Assembly: GCA_002409215.1 (NCBI GenBank)
Contig: DHUO01000003.1
Span: 1,525-8,590, forward strand
Length of the DNA stretch: 7,066 nucleotides
Source of the DNA: Candidatus Dojkabacteria bacterium UBA5232
GTDB lineage: Bacteria; Patescibacteriota; Dojkabacteria; SC72
Reading direction: 5' to 3'
Shown here one piece after another: positions 5,470 through 7,066 of the stretch. The position numbers and the translations under genes are program-made. Position 1 is the stretch's first letter. The number at the start of each line of letters is the position of its first letter. The notes beneath the pieces were generated by a model. The model did no database searches, had not been told where the DNA came from, and was given only the letters and a program-made list of their open reading frames with translations.

Positions 5470-6505
5470 TATTTACTTCTGGTTGTAAATCAATTTCGTA
5501 ATTGTCTTTTACACTTTTTTGCATCTCTTTGATGAATTTGTATATATCCTCTCCTGAAGCATTCATGTTCGTTACAACACAAAGAGCATGTCTTTCAAAT
5601 GTTCCAACATCCCCTACTCTTTTTCCTTTCCAACCTAACTCTTCAAGTAATCTTCCTGCAGGTATTTTTATGTACTCCGAAGTGTATCCCTCTGCAGGAT
5701 ATGATTGAAGGTCTGAGATAATCTTAGAAAGGTCATTAAACTTCTCCATAGATACAATTGGATTAGCAAAGAAACTACCAGCTGTACCGTACTCATCGAT
5801 ACTAGGTAATCTTTTTGACCTCTGTCTTACAACAGCCTCCATTACATCTTGAATACTGTATGGTTCTTTTGCGAAAGCATCTAATTCTTCTTTTAGTGAT
5901 CCGTATCTACCAGCTCTTTCGTGATAGCTGAGTTCAAATTCTTTTGTGTGTTTTGTAAGTTTGAATACTGCAGATGTTATTAAATATTTATTCATCCATA
6001 TACTTTTGAAATTACTTTTTCTATATCCATATCCACAATCTTTAGGTTTAAGTATTTTCTCTTCAAGAGTATCAATATCTAATATATTTATCTTACTCAG
6101 TACAGATGTAATTCCTTGTCCGTATGCTCCAATATTTTGAGATACACTCCCCCCTACTGAACCCGGAATCATTACCATATTCTCAATGCCTGCATAGTCA
6201 TTCTTAACACACCATCTTACAAACTCATCCCAACTTTCTCCTGCACCTACCTCAAGGTGTACATATTTCTCATCTTCTTTAATTATATTAATTCCTTTTA
6301 TATTAGGTATTATGACAAGTCCATCCCAATCTTTTGTAAAAAGAATGTTACTTCCTTTACCTAGGATGAGGGTTTTTTCATCTTTATATTTACCTAATAC
6401 CTCCTTTATCTCATCTATATTTTGAGGAAGAGCTAGATATTTAGCTTTCACATCAACTCTAAATGTGTTGTGTTCTTTTAATGAAGTGTTTTCATATATT
6501 TCCAT
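5459..6505 (-). CDS. murB: UDP-N-acetylmuramate dehydrogenase (UDP-N-acetylenolpyruvoylglucosamine reductase)
   Basis: MurB is a cytoplasmic FAD enzyme that uses NADPH to reduce UDP-GlcNAc-enolpyruvate to UDP-MurNAc, the second committed step of peptidoglycan synthesis. The 348-aa length fits type I (E. coli-like) MurB. Seen in order are N13-T-F, the FAD-binding L-G-K-G-S-N at 48-53, and the I-P-G-S-V-G-G-S-x-x-Q-N-I-G-A-Y-G block at 113-129. These are followed by Y161-R162-x-S, the type I loop with Y194, G243-S244-F-F with the proton-donor Ser, and the terminal P342-E343-V. R162, S244 and E343 correspond to the catalytic Arg, Ser and Glu, so the enzyme should be active. It shows that the organism makes its own wall precursor. 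It stands alone, away from other mur genes, convergent with the transporter gene and divergent from the cupin gene. The ATG at 6505 starts just after a promoter. Confidence 0.97.
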   Translation of the reverse strand: MEIYENTSLKEHNTFRVDVKAKYLALPQNIDEIKEVLGKYKDEKTLILGKGSNILFTKDWDGLVIIPNIKGINIIKEDEKYVHLEVGAGESWDEFVRWCVKNDYAGIENMVMIPGSVGGSVSQNIGAYGQGITSVLSKINILDIDTLEEKILKPKDCGYGYRKSNFKSIWMNKYLITSAVFKLTKHTKEFELSYHERAGRYGSLKEELDAFAKEPYSIQDVMEAVVRQRSKRLPSIDEYGTAGSFFANPIVSMEKFNDLSKIISDLQSYPAEGYTSEYIKIPAGRLLEELGWKGKRVGDVGTFERHALCVVTNMNASGEDIYKFIKEMQKSVKDNYEIDLQPEVNIID

Positions 6506-6539
6506 ATCCCATTCTACAAGTTTGGAAGTTAAAAGTTAA
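6505..6539 (-). promoter_or_regulatory. Promoter of murB, leaderless
   Basis: On the minus strand TTAACT (6539-6534), a 17-nt spacer and TAGAAT (6516-6511) lie 5 nt before the ATG at 6505, so the transcript should start at or within a base of the start codon. The -35 falls in the second copy of a tandem 7-mer. The site is interleaved with the divergent cupin promoter with the same spacing as at 3801-3840. Confidence 0.5.
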
Positions 6540-6550
6540 GATGATAGAAT
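6522..6550 (+). promoter_or_regulatory. Promoter of the cupin gene
   Basis: TTGGAA (6522-6527), a 17-nt spacer and TAGAAT (6545-6550) predict transcription from about 6557, leaving a leader of about 31 nt before the ATG at 6588. The leader shows no Shine-Dalgarno. Its -35 hexamer is identical to that of the Na/Pi gene. Confidence 0.5.
6526..6539. repeat. Tandem 7-bp repeat in the murB/cupin promoter region
   Basis: AAGTTAA occurs twice head to tail (6526-6532 and 6533-6539). It covers the murB -35 and part of the cupin promoter spacer, so it could bind a regulator of both genes. The same 7-mer also occurs at 386-392 upstream of desulfoferrodoxin, where it sits in the shared 10-mer GGAAGTTAAA. 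Chance is possible given the base composition. Confidence 0.4.
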
Positions 6551-6587
6551 ATGGTTGTACTTAATTAAATTATTACATTACAAATAT

Positions 6588-6989
6588 ATGTCAGGATATG
6601 TTGATAATATTGAGAAAATCTCAGAAGAGAATACAAACTTTAGAAAGGTTGTATATACAGGAAATCACCTTCAGTTAGTTGTTATGTCACTAAAACCAGG
6701 TGAGGATATTGGTGAGGAAGTTCATCCAAAGGTAGATCAATTCTTTAGAGTTGAGGAAGGTCAAGGAAAAGTTGTTATGGATGGAGTCGAAACTGTATTT
6801 GAAGATGGTTTTGCAATTGTTGTACCATCAGGTGTAAAGCATAATGTGTTTAATACAGGTAATGAGGAAATGAAGCTTTATACCATCTATACTCCAGCAA
6901 ACCATATTGATGGTGTTATTCACGCAACTAAGGAGGATGCTATGGCTGATGAAGAGGATGAAGCATTTTCTGAAAAGGTTAATGAGTAG
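6588..6989 (+). CDS. Small cupin-domain protein
   Basis: This is a 133-aa single-domain cupin, a beta-barrel that usually binds one metal ion; the substrate is unknown. Motif 1 spans about 42-60 (G-E-E-V-H46-P-K-V-D-Q51-F-F ... E-E-G). Only the first His of the usual H-x-H-x(3,4)-E is kept: Lys48 takes the second His position and Gln51 the Glu position. Motif 2 is complete, G74-x5-P80-x-G82-x2-H85-x3-N89. The C-terminal 20 residues are strongly acidic. I chose ATG 6588, which gives M-S-G-Y-V-D-N, the kind of N-terminus I associate with close relatives. A TTG at 6555 would add 11 residues of hydrophobic and basic character and would start before the predicted transcription start. The stop is TAG and a terminator follows. 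It could be a metal-binding isomerase or sugar-binding protein; no specific reaction can be assigned. Confidence 0.88.
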   Translation: MSGYVDNIEKISEENTNFRKVVYTGNHLQLVVMSLKPGEDIGEEVHPKVDQFFRVEEGQGKVVMDGVETVFEDGFAIVVPSGVKHNVFNTGNEEMKLYTIYTPANHIDGVIHATKEDAMADEEDEAFSEKVNE

Positions 6990-7012
6990 TTAAATACCTA
7001 TTTATTAAGGAA

Positions 7013-7066
7013 AAGAGTGAGCCTAATCATGATGTAAATCATATTGAAAAGGCTCACTTTTCTTTT
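7013..7066 (+). terminator. Rho-independent terminator after the cupin gene
   Basis: AGTGAGCC (7016-7023) pairs with GGCTCACT (7051-7058). A G-U and two A-U pairs extend the stem outward (7013-7015 with 7059-7061), and a T-rich run continues to the window edge. The 27-nt loop contains its own small hairpin, ATGAT (7029-7033) with ATCAT (7038-7042). On the opposite strand the stem is followed by CTCTTTTCC, so it may also stop transcripts coming from the right. Confidence 0.8.

Noticed and set aside
6555..6587. TTG start for the cupin gene adding 11 residues
   Set aside because: The extension is not part of the cupin fold, the codon is weak, and it would lie upstream of the predicted transcription start. 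ATG 6588 gives a natural N-terminus.

Overview
The window is AT-rich DNA from a compact bacterial genome. Eight protein genes cover nearly all of it: seven complete, and one cut by the left edge. I see no rRNA, tRNA, CRISPR array, transposase or phage gene, and no intergenic gap longer than about 120 bp. A sortase, a cytoplasmic MurB, a superoxide reductase typical of anaerobes, a half-length MFS protein, very short intergenic spaces, overlapping gene ends and no convincing Shine-Dalgarno sequences suggest an anaerobic, small-genome bacterium with a peptidoglycan wall. A Patescibacteria/CPR member (for example a Dojkabacteria- or Microgenomates-like lineage) fits best. That placement is inference; no phylogenetic marker is present.

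Layout. (1) 1-291, plus: C-terminal part of a sortase. (2) 411-794, plus: two-domain desulfoferrodoxin. (3) 3794 down to 791, minus: a likely transcription unit of a 213-aa half-size MFS protein, a 139-aa membrane-anchored protein overlapping it by 14 nt, and a 626-aa membrane-anchored polysaccharide deacetylase. (4) 3847-5469, plus: Na/Pi-cotransporter family protein with a PhoU-like tail. (5) 6505 down to 5459, minus: MurB. (6) 6588-6989, plus: small cupin, followed by a rho-independent terminator at the right edge.

How the genes fit together. Most products concern the cell envelope: a wall-precursor enzyme (MurB), a surface transpeptidase (sortase), an extracytoplasmic glycan deacetylase, an exported small domain and two transporters. 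Desulfoferrodoxin provides superoxide defence; the cupin's role is unknown. No single dedicated pathway is evident.

The most striking non-coding signal is in the two divergent intergenic regions, 3795-3846 and 6506-6587. Each can be read as a pair of interleaved sigma70-type promoters, and the -35/-10 layout is the same to the base in both. For several genes the predicted transcription start falls on, or within about a base of, the ATG, which suggests leaderless mRNAs. These promoter calls were made by eye in AT-rich DNA and need transcript-end data. I found no clear previously undescribed multi-gene system. The best novelty candidates are the promoter architecture, the half-MFS, the 139-aa protein and the long orphan domain of the deacetylase.
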